Of a DNA stretch of 43,344 nt, positions 7,797 to 15,140 are shown in pieces. Position numbers and translations under genes: made by a program. A model generated the notes under the pieces. It was given only the letters and a program-made list of their open reading frames with translations, searched no databases and was not told the origin of the DNA. The first letter of the stretch is position 1. Each line of letters opens with the position of its first letter. Source of the stretch: Burkholderiales bacterium (GTDB lineage: Bacteria; Pseudomonadota; Gammaproteobacteria; Burkholderiales; Burkholderiaceae_C); contig CANGHK010000044.1 of NCBI GenBank assembly GCA_947453625.1, positions 1 through 43,344 of the forward strand. The letters are read 5' to 3'.

Positions 7797-7864
7797 TGTT
7801 CTGCGTAGGTAAAGGAGGAGCCGTCGGCGGCCTTTGCCGGCGGCGGGGGACACGGAGCAGAACA
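7797..7864 (+). repeat. Hairpin element, copy A
   Basis: Arms TGTTCTGC (7797-7804) and GCAGAACA (7857-7864) pair perfectly. The core at 7805-7856 shares AGGTAAAGG, GGAG and GGACACGGA with copy B in the opposite orientation. An inner 11-bp stem (7821-7831 with 7836-7846, one mismatch and one G-T wobble) has a CTTT loop. Neither helix has the same sequence as in copy B, yet each is self-complementary, which is compensatory change. The stretch AGGAGGAG resembles a ribosome-binding site, but no credible ORF follows it. Confidence 0.7.
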
Positions 7865-8066
7865 TGTCAGCCCGGCCTGGCGCTCACCCAAAGAACCTCG
7901 AACGCCGGGTTCAGGGTGAAGCGTCAATGACCGCTCAGCGCCGCTGCCCACCACAACCCCGCGTTGGCGCCGGCGGGAAAAGCGCCGCCTGAAGCGGCCC
8001 AGCCAGGAAGCGATCGGACCTTTAATGGGCTATATTCAGTCTCATCCCACCGTCGAGGGCAGCACC

Positions 8067-8435
8067 ATGCGCTTCACCACCCAGGTCAAATCGATCAGCT
8101 ACCTCAAGGCCAACGCTGCCGACATGCTGGACAAGCTGGCCGAGCAGCGTGAACCAGTGCTGATCACCCAGAACGGTGAAGCCCGCGCCGTGCTGCAGGA
8201 CGTGGCGTCGTACGAAGAGATGCAGGAAACCCTGGCCCTGCTGAAGCTGCTGGCGCTGGGCCAGCAAGACATCGATGCCGGCCGCCACGAACCGGTCGAT
8301 GTCGCCTTTGACCGTGTCCTGGCCAGCAAGCGAAGGGCGGGCCAGGACCTTGAGGCTGCGGAGGCTGCGTCAGCCAGGCCAGCACCCTTGCGCGCAGCGC
8401 GCAGTACCAAGCCGCGTGCCAAGCCCGCCGTCTGA
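8067..8435 (+). CDS. Type II antitoxin, Phd/YefM family
   Basis: A 122-residue protein. The N-terminal part (TQVKSISYLKANAADMLDKLAEQREPVLITQNGEA as separate conserved blocks) has the Phd/YefM arrangement: a short strand, a helix, then PVLITQNG followed by AVL.D...YE. The C-terminal tail is Ala/Lys/Arg-rich. Antitoxins of this family bind their own operator and wrap the toxin with the C-terminal part. The ATG at 8067 is preferred over the in-frame ATG at 8025 because a GAGGG sequence precedes it at normal distance and the family begins here. The toxin gene follows within 12 nt. The tail past residue about 95 is longer than usual. Confidence 0.85.
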   Translation: MRFTTQVKSISYLKANAADMLDKLAEQREPVLITQNGEARAVLQDVASYEEMQETLALLKLLALGQQDIDAGRHEPVDVAFDRVLASKRRAGQDLEAAEAASARPAPLRAARSTKPRAKPAV

Positions 8436-8447
8436 CGCACCGTGCCG

Positions 8448-8786
8448 ATGGTCTACACCGTGAGGGTGGCTGCCGCCGTCGAGCGCGATCTCTCCGACAT
8501 CTACGACTACATCGCCACTGAAGCCTCGGCCGGCCGGGCGGAAGGGGTGCTGGAACGTCTGCGCCGCGATGTGCTGAGCCTCGCCAAGGAGCCCGATCGC
8601 GGCAGTTGGCCGCCCGAACTGCTGGCCCTGGGGCTGCGTGATTTCCGGCAACTGGTCAGTCGACCCTACCGGATCTTCTACCGCGTGACCTTTTACAAGG
8701 GCGGGCAGCAGGTGATGGTGCTGCTGATTGCCGATGGCCGGCGCAACCTCAAGGCCCTGCTGGAGCGCCGGCTGCTCAGCCGTTGA
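8448..8786 (+). CDS. Type II toxin, RelE/ParE family
   Basis: A 112-residue protein from ATG 8448 (114 residues if GTG 8442 is used). It has the ParE/RelE pattern: an early AAAVERDLSDIYDYI helix, a second helix ending in LRRDVLSL, then RDFRQLVSRPYRIFYRV and a final strand with VMVLLIADGRRN. RPYRIFYRV is the hallmark of the ParE side of the family. ParE proteins poison DNA gyrase, while RelE proteins cleave mRNA on the ribosome; sequence alone does not settle which applies. It is immediately downstream of the antitoxin gene and surely co-transcribed. Confidence 0.85.
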   Translation: MVYTVRVAAAVERDLSDIYDYIATEASAGRAEGVLERLRRDVLSLAKEPDRGSWPPELLALGLRDFRQLVSRPYRIFYRVTFYKGGQQVMVLLIADGRRNLKALLERRLLSR

Positions 8787-8860
8787 TCCTGGCGGCCTTG
8801 CCTGGCCTTCGGCAAACTCGCCGCCGATCCCCCTCACACCACGACACTGCACCCTGACTC

Positions 8861-8977
8861 ATGTCCACCCACATCATCGCCCAGAAACTCTGGGCACTCT
8901 GCGACATCCTGCGCGATGGTGGCCACGACGGCGAACTAGTCCCCCGAGACCCGTCCGACGAACCCGCCCAGGCCATG
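8861..8977 (+). pseudogene. 5' remnant of a type I restriction methylase gene (hsdM)
   Basis: From ATG 8861 the frame reads MSTHIIAQKLWALCDILRD and then GGHDGE. This matches the start of N6-adenine methylases HsdM (IxxKLWxLCDxLRDDG). After about 25-35 residues the similarity ends, and the frame runs on as the antisense of the next gene. No other hsd gene is present. I read it as the stub left when an R-M locus was replaced. Confidence 0.6.
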
Positions 8978-9065
8978 CGAACCGGCCCGTGGTCCGCTGG
9001 ATCAAGAATGCGGAGAGAAACTGCGGCCCAGTTGCTTGGGCCGAGTCTCTTCAGCGCCTGGACCG

Positions 9066-10718
9066 CTAGCTGCAGGTATAGCTCGCCGCAAGCTTGGCGG
9101 CATTTGCATCATTTGCTGGGCCGGTGTAACGCGGATACTTCGGATATTCGCACAATGGACGTGAGAAGAGCGTGGCGCCCGCCGCATCCTTCTTCTCTGC
9201 GACAAGACCACTGGGTGCCGTGCCTCTTTCGACCCAACTGTCCAAGGCCGCGAGCAAAGCGGTGGAATCAGCGCCTGGGCCACCCGAGCAATGATTCACG
9301 CCGGGAGCGATATACAAGCGCATGAAGGCATCGGCGTTCGCCGCCCCGACGACAGTTTTGACATTTTTGTAGTACTCGATGGTTGCATTGTTGCTGAGCG
9401 CCGAGTCATTGCCGCCGTGCCACAGCAGCAATTTGCCACCGCTGTTCTTGAAGGGTCTGATGTCAGTTTGCGTCGCATCATTCAACGCGCTGAGCGCGTA
9501 GAGCGCGTTCGGGTTCTGATCGAAAGCCCCGTAGGTCAGTGAGTTGGCGGTCGGATTTCTCGCCAAGTAGTTCTTGATCGTCGTATCCTGGAACAGGTAT
9601 TGATAGGCCTTGGTCACCGTGCCATTGCCAGTGACCCAAGCAGGCCAAGCCCCGGCGTCGTCCTCGTTGCCGGACAGGGTCCATCCCGCGTTGCGAAAGG
9701 TCGAATTGCCGGTCAATACGGAATCGCTTGTCCATGAAGTGACCACCGCCAGCTGTGCGTCGGACAAGCAGGTATCGCCCAGATCAGCACCGCCCGCACA
9801 CCTGAGTTTGGCGACATTGACTACATCGGGCGTGCAGGCATCTTTGTTCGAGACCACCCCATCCACGATGCCGTCGAGTCCGTCGCAGGCATCCCTCACG
9901 GTCTTGGCCAGCAACTGCGTTTTCGGCAAGGTGAACGACGTGCCGGTTTCTGAAACCGCCAGCGCCGTTCGATTGAACTGGCCCAACAGGCCGACCCAGT
10001 TGTAGGCTGGCGCACGCGCGATGACACCGTCAAAAAGATTTGGGTAACGCTGCACGTTGATCAACGCTTCTCTACCGCCGTTGGAGCAGCCCTCAAAATA
10101 CGATCTTGACGGTGGCGCACCGTAAGCTGTCTTGATGAGCTCGAGCGCCGACGACATCACTGTGGGTGTCGACAGGCTACCAAAAAGCTGGGCGGCATTC
10201 GCATCGTTGAGCGCAAAATCGGCGTTGAATGCGTTGCCACCTTGGTGGCCAGAATCCGAACTGACGTCGGCATAGCCACTGGTGAGTGCCGCGAGGTTGA
10301 GCGCCGGGATCGACCCGTTGTAGCCGCCCCCGCCGCCATAGTGGAGTTTGCCGTTCCAGGTCTGTGGCAACCTCATCTCGAAGTTCAAACTCGGCGCGAT
10401 GTTTCCGGAAACTTTGCAGTAGGTCGGCACGGCACTGGTTGCGGCAACCGTGGCTGCCACAAGGGTGGCGCCGGCGATTACCTTGCCGTTCAGCGCGTCG
10501 CAGGCCTGTTGGGCGGTCACCGTGGTCGGGCTCCAGGGTAAAATTGCCGGCGGCGAAGAAGTGGACGGTGGCTGAATCGATGGATATGCCGAAGTCTGCG
10601 CGGGCTCCGGCGCAACGACCCCATCTGACCCGCCGCAACCTGCGAGCAGTGCTGCCGCTATAGCTGCCGTTGCTGTCGTATGCTTGGACGTCATCAATTT
10701 TGAATGGAAATAATCCAC
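9066..10718 (-). CDS. Tannase/feruloyl esterase-family lipoprotein, MHETase-related fold
   Basis: A 550-residue alpha/beta hydrolase of the tannase family (PF07519), which includes fungal feruloyl esterases, tannases and the MHETase of Ideonella sakaiensis. The lipobox LLAGC (C28) predicts an outer-membrane lipoprotein. The catalytic triad is readable: Ser212 in GCSNGG, Asp438 in HGGNDS and His476 in NHCSGG. C211 and C477 flank Ser and His as in the family's active-site disulfide. A calcium loop (D279, D282, D286) lies in the lid. Likely substrates are aromatic esters; which one cannot be read. The start is GTG 10718, supported by AGGAGA 6 nt upstream; ATG 10694 is an alternative. Base composition is visibly less GC-rich than its neighbours, suggesting transfer. 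Confidence 0.88.
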   Translation of the reverse strand: MDYFHSKLMTSKHTTATAAIAAALLAGCGGSDGVVAPEPAQTSAYPSIQPPSTSSPPAILPWSPTTVTAQQACDALNGKVIAGATLVAATVAATSAVPTYCKVSGNIAPSLNFEMRLPQTWNGKLHYGGGGGYNGSIPALNLAALTSGYADVSSDSGHQGGNAFNADFALNDANAAQLFGSLSTPTVMSSALELIKTAYGAPPSRSYFEGCSNGGREALINVQRYPNLFDGVIARAPAYNWVGLLGQFNRTALAVSETGTSFTLPKTQLLAKTVRDACDGLDGIVDGVVSNKDACTPDVVNVAKLRCAGGADLGDTCLSDAQLAVVTSWTSDSVLTGNSTFRNAGWTLSGNEDDAGAWPAWVTGNGTVTKAYQYLFQDTTIKNYLARNPTANSLTYGAFDQNPNALYALSALNDATQTDIRPFKNSGGKLLLWHGGNDSALSNNATIEYYKNVKTVVGAANADAFMRLYIAPGVNHCSGGPGADSTALLAALDSWVERGTAPSGLVAEKKDAAGATLFSRPLCEYPKYPRYTGPANDANAAKLAASYTCS

Positions 10719-11082
10719 GTCATGTCTCCTCAGTCATCTTGCCATTGATTTTTAATTCCCCGCCTACCTGCCGGGCTTGCACTGCCAAGCCACTGGTCTG
10801 ATTTGAGCATCGTCGTATTTGTTGTCTATCGCAAAAGGCATTCGAGGCATGGTGAATACCCTCGAGTGTTCGGCAAATGCTGGATCGGAAGTGGCCGCCG
10901 GAGTTCATGAGAATTGAGTAATCACTTGCAGTGGCGATGCGCGCAGCGCAGTCGAGAAGTCGCGCCGCAGCGGGTACGGCAGGACGTCCTGGGTCAGCGG
11001 TACTTGGTGTGAACGCGGGTCAGGATCCGCGTTTATTTGCCGGTAGGGTGTCAGGACTGGATCCTTGGCCTGACCGAGGTGC

Positions 11083-11280
11083 TTGGCTATCGTGGGCATG
11101 GCGGTGGTCAACGCGGGCAGCGACATGGCACGGCTCGCGCCCATGGTCTGGCGGCGCTTGGGCCAAGCTCCCGAACAATGGCTGGTCGATGCCGGCTTTC
11201 CTGCGCACGAGCAGATCGATGCGTGCGCAGGCAAGACCGAGTTGTATGCGCCGGTGCCCAAGAGCAAGCCCGAGGGTTAA
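11083..11280 (+). pseudogene. IS1182-like transposase fragment
   Basis: The 65-residue frame reads VVNAGSDMARLAPMV, EQWLVDAGFPAHEQID and YAPVPKSK. This is the central part of an IS1182-type DDE transposase (compare V.NQGSD...L.PM, W.VDGGF...EQID, YAPVP). Both ends are missing and I see no flanking terminal repeats, so it is a relic. Confidence 0.6.
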
Positions 11281-11336
11281 GACCAGACCGCGGGACTGGC
11301 CGGTCAGGATGCGGCACCTTGCCCGCCTTGCCCGCA

Positions 11337-11433
11337 GGCCCCACCGGCGCGCCGGCGCGCCGAAGGCCGCCCTGTGCCCGGCCGCCCGCTCGAATTGCCG
11401 GGCGATGGTGCCGCAGACATGCCTGACAACGTG
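11337..11433 (-). pseudogene. Duplicated 3' fragment of an arsR gene
   Basis: The minus-strand frame reads VRHVCGTIARQFERAAGHRAA and then FGAPA. This is close to the C-terminus of the intact ArsR regulator at 13532-13924 (LVCGNIARQFDRAAGQRAA, FGAPA). The DNA is also similar (11340-11420 versus about 13550-13630), with scattered substitutions. The N-terminal DNA-binding part is absent. Confidence 0.65.
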
Positions 11434-11600
11434 GAAAATTTCGTTTGCATCCTCAGAGTCCCGCATCTCTAAAAAGTGTTAAAGTGATCAAAAATAACGG
11501 TGGTTTGGGGCGAAATTCGCGTTGTGTTGAAAATAGGCGTGTCCGTGCGTCGAGCCCGTCCCGGGTCACCATGTCATTCCGGCCCGAACCCGCTTGAATC

Positions 11601-12197
11601 ATGAAAACGACGATTGCCATCGCGGTTGCGCTGCTTGCGCCATGCGTCTCCCACGCTCAGCCCGCATCAGGCCGCGACGCCGACGGGCATGCGTACGTCA
11701 CGGTGCGCGCACCCGCTGAAGTGGCGGCTGAATACCGCGAGCGCATGAAGAACGCCCTGGCCGCGCAGCCGCAGATCATGGCAGCCATCCTGGCAAAAGA
11801 GTTCTCGAAGGCTGGAACCATCGCCTCCGACGCCTTCGGGGCCGGCATGGTCAAGGCCAAGGGCGCGCCGAAACTGGCCGCGCTGATGCCGGAGGAGATG
11901 AAGGCCTTGTCACGCGTGATGCAAGCCGGCGCCGAAGAGTTTGCCGAGCTTTCGCGCAAGAGCGACATCACCCAGCAGGACATGCTGCAGGCCTACACCG
12001 AGAAGGTCCTGGCTCGCTGCAGCGTGTGCCACCAGGTCATTCGGCTGGACGTCGCTGGGCTGCAGGATCCTGTCGGACGGCACGCGCGGGGTCCGGCACT
12101 CCCGCTGCCATTGGCGCAAGGCCTTGTGACCTCCGATGCGACCCGCGGCAGTTTGCTCGCCACCACGCTTTCAGGCTTCAGCCCCGGCCGCCAATAG
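11601..12197 (+). CDS. Exported protein with one CxxCH heme-c motif, possibly truncated
   Basis: A 198-residue protein with a clear Sec signal peptide (MKTTIAIAVALLAPCVSHAQ). The mature part is largely helical (Ala/Lys/Glu-rich, residues 40-125). One CSVCH motif lies at about residue 140, preceded by YTEKVLAR. A single CxxCH normally means one covalent heme c, but no distal Met ligand with a cytochrome-like surround follows. The last 45 residues (Pro/Gly/Leu-rich) look like out-of-frame sequence, so the gene may be a truncated or frameshifted cytochrome. I do not recognise the family. It sits in the accessory patch between the arsR fragment and a TMEM175-like gene. Confidence 0.5.
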   Translation: MKTTIAIAVALLAPCVSHAQPASGRDADGHAYVTVRAPAEVAAEYRERMKNALAAQPQIMAAILAKEFSKAGTIASDAFGAGMVKAKGAPKLAALMPEEMKALSRVMQAGAEEFAELSRKSDITQQDMLQAYTEKVLARCSVCHQVIRLDVAGLQDPVGRHARGPALPLPLAQGLVTSDATRGSLLATTLSGFSPGRQ

Positions 12198-12514
12198 CGC
12201 CTGCTTGAAGAAACGGCTGTCCGGCACCGGTTGCAGTCGTCAGTCGACTAAAGGAGAGGGACAAGGCCGGCTTGGGCCTGTTCGGCTTGGTGATGAAATG
12301 ATGAAGTTTGTCTCTGGAGACGCGCTGGCGGATGGCGGTGTCATGGGCTTCGGCGCAGGCCAGCGCTGGTCCGGCGCGTGCCCAGAGTCGCACCCAACCT
12401 GCGCAGTGCTGCCTGTGCAGTGATGCAGGTCCTCATCTCGGTCAGTCCCGTCCGGGTCGAGCGGGGCACCCCGGACTTGCCCGGTTTTGCAAGCACGATG
12501 AAACGAAAGATGCA
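12198..12514. other. Intergenic, nothing recognised
   Basis: A 317-bp gap on the accessory patch. Open frames on both strands are short and match nothing I know. I see no promoter or hairpin of note. Confidence 0.4.
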
Positions 12515-13174
12515 ATGCCTGACTTGACTGAACATGACACAACCGCTAAGCGTGCGGATCGCTTCAAGGCGCTGGCCGATGGGGTCTTTTCCATTGCGAT
12601 GACCTTGCTGATCATCGATGTGGTGGCGGATGCGAAGCGCATGGCCCCCGGCGTGACGCTCGCAAGCCACTTGCTCCACCACTGGGGAGTCGGTGCATCG
12701 TACCTGGTGGGCTTCCTGACGATCTTCGTCTGCTGGGTGAACCAGCATGCCGTGCTGGACGCAGTCGAGCGGGTGGACCGTGCGCTGATCTGGACCGGGG
12801 GTCTGCAGTTGGCCTTGGTCGCGGCCGTTCCGCTGCCGACGGCACTGCTCGCCGACCACCTCGTGGGCGCCGACAGCCAGACGGCGTTCTTCATGTACGG
12901 CGTGACCTTCCTCTTGATTGCGAGTTCGTTCTGGGCCTTGAGCGCCAGCGCGGTGCGCCGCGGATTCATCCGCCTGGAAAGCGACCGCATGGCCGTGGTG
13001 CACCTGAACCGTGTCTACCTGATCGCCATAGGGTGGAATGTGCTCTGCCTGCTGGCCTTGCAGGTCAGCTTCTTCATGGCCTTGCCCATGTGGACGGTGA
13101 TGTTCATGGTGTTCGCGTTCCCGGGCGAGTTCGCCCGCTACGTCCACCGCAAGGTCGGTGCGGCTCGGCCGTGA
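12515..13174 (+). CDS. TMEM175-like (DUF1211) potassium channel family protein
   Basis: A 219-residue membrane protein with about six hydrophobic helices. Helix 1 carries the family signature: RADRFKALADGVFSIAMTLL corresponds to the R...FsDGvFaIaiTLL motif of prokaryotic TMEM175 proteins, where the Phe-Ser-Asp region lines the selectivity filter. Here FSD is replaced by LAD, a mild deviation. Bacterial members form tetrameric leak-type K+ channels. The ATG at 12515 begins directly before the signature, and the frame upstream lacks similarity. The gene is solitary, with intergenic stretches on both sides. Confidence 0.75.
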   Translation: MPDLTEHDTTAKRADRFKALADGVFSIAMTLLIIDVVADAKRMAPGVTLASHLLHHWGVGASYLVGFLTIFVCWVNQHAVLDAVERVDRALIWTGGLQLALVAAVPLPTALLADHLVGADSQTAFFMYGVTFLLIASSFWALSASAVRRGFIRLESDRMAVVHLNRVYLIAIGWNVLCLLALQVSFFMALPMWTVMFMVFAFPGEFARYVHRKVGAARP

Positions 13175-13531
13175 GCGCCATCGCTGCATGGCAGCGCTTC
13201 GGCTTGTGGATGCGAGCCTGCACTCGGGCCGAAAGGTCGTGATCGGCCCCCTCTGCGGTAGTTCGCAGTAGCCGCCGGGGCGAGAGGTTCGACGCTGGGT
13301 TCGGCGCAGTGAGTGCGGCTCGCCAGTGGTCAGGGATGGGGCGCGGTACGGCTTTACCAGCAAGGTCTCCATCACCGGGACGCAGAAGACCCGCGCCGGC
13401 ATCGACGGCGAGAACAACCAGACGCGTTCCCTGCTGGCAGGACGAGTTCGACATTCTCGCGGTCTCGATGCCGGGCGTCCCCGTTCGGCCTGACCGCCCC
13501 GTCTGATGCCAGACCGGCCCGCCTAGCCCGC
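13175..13531. other. Intergenic, nothing recognised
   Basis: A 357-bp gap before the 3' end of arsR. Short open frames exist on both strands, but none has a ribosome-binding site plus recognisable sequence. Confidence 0.4.
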
Positions 13532-13924
13532 CTATCCCACTTTGCCCGCGCGCGCCGCCGGCGCGCCGAAGGCCGCCCGCTGGCCGGCCGCCCGGTCGAA
13601 CTGCCTGGCGATGTTGCCGCAGACCAGATCGCACAGTGCGTACACCGCCGGGTCGGCGATGCTGAAGTAGGCGCTGTTGCCGCGCGTCTCGCGCGCGACC
13701 AGGCCGTGCTGGGCCAGCATCGCCAGGTGGCGCGAGATGTTGGCCGAGCTGAAGCCGCACAACTGCGCCAGCTCGCCGACGCTGCGTTCCTGCACCCGCA
13801 GCAGGTTGAGGATCTGCAGCCGGGTCGGCTCCGACAGCACTTGAAAGTAGGCCGCCACCTGTACCAGCGCCTCGTTGGGCAGTCCATCCATGCTCATGCA
13901 CGCTTGCAGTTGATCAGGCTTCAT
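13532..13924 (-). CDS. ArsR/SmtB-family repressor
   Basis: A 130-residue winged-helix regulator. The ArsR core runs from about residue 20 to 100: VLSEPTRLQILNLL, then the recognition region SVGELAQLCGFSSANISRHL, then the wing ETRGNSAYFSI. Candidate sensing cysteines are C9, C55 (LCG) and the pair in ALCDLVCGN near the C-terminus; their placement differs from the persulfide sensors BigR/SqrR. The protein probably represses the divergent RND efflux operon, whose promoter at 13973-14001 contains an 8-bp palindrome. The start at ATG 13924 is the longest; M11 or M13 are possible. The C-terminal third is partly duplicated at 11337-11433. Confidence 0.9.
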   Translation of the reverse strand: MKPDQLQACMSMDGLPNEALVQVAAYFQVLSEPTRLQILNLLRVQERSVGELAQLCGFSSANISRHLAMLAQHGLVARETRGNSAYFSIADPAVYALCDLVCGNIARQFDRAAGQRAAFGAPAARAGKVG

Positions 13925-13972
13925 GATGCCTCGAATCGGCGTCTGCCCGAATGTCCTTGCGAATTTTTGAGC

Positions 13973-14001
13973 TTGACTATTTAGCTAAGTGCGCAAATAC
14001 T
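13973..14001 (+). promoter_or_regulatory. Sigma70 promoter with palindromic operator for the RND operon
   Basis: TTGACT (13973-13978), 17 nt, AATACT (13996-14001) is a good -35/-10 pair oriented toward the efflux operon. The spacer contains the palindrome TTAGCTAA (13981-13988), and GCGCAAA repeats at 13991 and 14003. A repressor bound there would block RNA polymerase, which suits the divergent ArsR gene. Confidence 0.6.
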
Positions 14002-14068
14002 AGCGCAAACAACGCTGCATGACCAGTCCCGCCGGCTCGGCAGGACGGACGCCAGAAAGAGGATCCCC

Positions 14069-15118
14069 ATGAACAAGTTCCGCCCCCTCCCTGCTGCGCT
14101 GGCGCTGGCGGCCGCGCTGGCCTGGCCCATAGGCGCCCAGTCAGCCGAGTTGGCCGCCGTGCCGGCGCAAGCCGCCTCCGGCGCGGCCACCTCGGGTTTC
14201 GACGCAGTGGTCGAGGCGGTCCGCCAGACCGTGGTGGCCGCACAGGTGTCGGGCGCGGTGGTCGAGTTGGTCGTCAAGGTCGGTGACCGGGTGCAGGCCG
14301 GCCAGGTCTTGCTGCGCATCGACGCCCGGGCGGCCGACCAGAACGCCGCCGCCAGCGATGCCCAGGTGCTGGCCGCGCGCGCCGCGCTGGCGGTGGCGAG
14401 CAACGAGTTCGGCCGCCAGCAGCAGTTGTTCCAGAAGAACTACATCAGCCAGGCCGCTTTGGAGCGTGCCGAGTCCGAGTTCAAGGCCACGCAGGCCCAG
14501 GTCACGGCCCAGATGGCCCAGGCCGGCGCAGCGCGCACGCAGACCGGTTTTCACACCGTGCGCGCGCCCTATGCCGGCGTGATCGCCGAACTGCCGGTGG
14601 CGCTGGGCGACATGGCGATGCCGGGCCGGCCGCTGCTGACGCTCTACGACCCGTCGGCGCTGCGCGTCAGCGCCGCGGTGCCGCAGTCCGTGGCGAGCCG
14701 GCTGGCCGCGGGCCAGTTGCCGCGCATCGAACTGCCCGGCTTGCCGCCTGCCAGCGCCTGGCTGACGCCGGCGCGCATCCAGTTGCTGCCCACCGCCGAC
14801 GCGGCCACCCACACGGTGACGCTGCGCGCCGACCTGCCGTCCGGCTGGGTCGGCGTGGCGCCCGGCGGGTTCGCGCGGCTGTGGCTGCCGCTGGGCGCCG
14901 AGGCCGGCGCCGCCACGCCCAGCCTGTCGGTGCCGCTGCAGGCCATCGTGCGCCGGGCCGAGATGACCGGGCTCTATGTGCTGGACGGCAGCGGCCGGCC
15001 GTTGCTGCGCCAGGTGCGGCTGGGCCGCAGCGAGGCGGGCCGGGTCGAGATCCTGTCCGGCCTGTCGGCCGGCGAGCGCGTCGTCACCGACCCGCAGGCC
15101 GCTGCCCGCTTGCGCTGA
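14069..15118 (+). CDS. RND efflux periplasmic adaptor (membrane fusion protein)
   Basis: A 349-residue HlyD/AcrA-type adaptor with a Sec signal peptide (cleavage near residue 25, AQSAE). The lipoyl half-motif VVAAQVSGAVVELVVKVGDRVQAGQ is split by a helical hairpin (about 95-155) from the second half (TVRAPYAGVIAELPVALGD). Beta-barrel and membrane-proximal domains follow. Adaptors bridge the inner-membrane pump and the outer-membrane channel. No lipobox is seen, so it is probably soluble in the periplasm. The ATG at 14069 has AGAGGA about 8 nt upstream. It is the first gene of an operon (adaptor, pump, DUF2892, outer-membrane factor). Confidence 0.9.
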   Translation: MNKFRPLPAALALAAALAWPIGAQSAELAAVPAQAASGAATSGFDAVVEAVRQTVVAAQVSGAVVELVVKVGDRVQAGQVLLRIDARAADQNAAASDAQVLAARAALAVASNEFGRQQQLFQKNYISQAALERAESEFKATQAQVTAQMAQAGAARTQTGFHTVRAPYAGVIAELPVALGDMAMPGRPLLTLYDPSALRVSAAVPQSVASRLAAGQLPRIELPGLPPASAWLTPARIQLLPTADAATHTVTLRADLPSGWVGVAPGGFARLWLPLGAEAGAATPSLSVPLQAIVRRAEMTGLYVLDGSGRPLLRQVRLGRSEAGRVEILSGLSAGERVVTDPQAAARLR

Positions 15119-15140
15119 GACCCGACAGGACGACCCCGAC

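Larger units (their letters stand above)
7491..8066. other. Long intergenic region with repeats, no credible gene
   Basis: Open frames here are short or antisense shadows with Arg/Pro-rich translations. The region holds the two hairpin copies. Related GCCGGC...AAAAGCGCC...TGA segments lie near 7590-7605 (read on the minus strand) and 7970-7995 (plus strand), so the inverted duplication may extend beyond the hairpins. TATATT at 8031-8036 is a possible -10 element for the toxin-antitoxin operon. Confidence 0.55.
10719..11600. other. Degraded intergenic region with gene fragments
   Basis: About 880 bp without an intact gene. The first 200 bp are relatively AT-rich and hold the tannase 5' region. 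Then come a transposase fragment (11083-11280), an arsR 3' fragment (11337-11433) and an AT-rich stretch (11434-11530) that may carry the promoter of the next gene. Remaining open frames look like shadows. Confidence 0.6.

Noticed and set aside
6837-7865. 342-codon minus-strand frame across the methyltransferase and the hairpin repeats
   Set aside because: It is antisense to a clear methyltransferase, and its start is the translated repeat.
8861-9325. Full 154-codon frame as a complete new protein
   Set aside because: Only the first 25-35 residues look protein-like (HsdM start); the rest is antisense of the tannase gene end.
10931-11482. 183-codon plus-strand frame across the degraded region
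   Set aside because: It runs across the transposase fragment and the arsR fragment in the wrong frames for both.
13532-13924. ArsR protein as a BigR/SqrR-type persulfide sensor
   Set aside because: Its cysteines do not sit at the two positions typical of those sensors, as far as I can align by eye.
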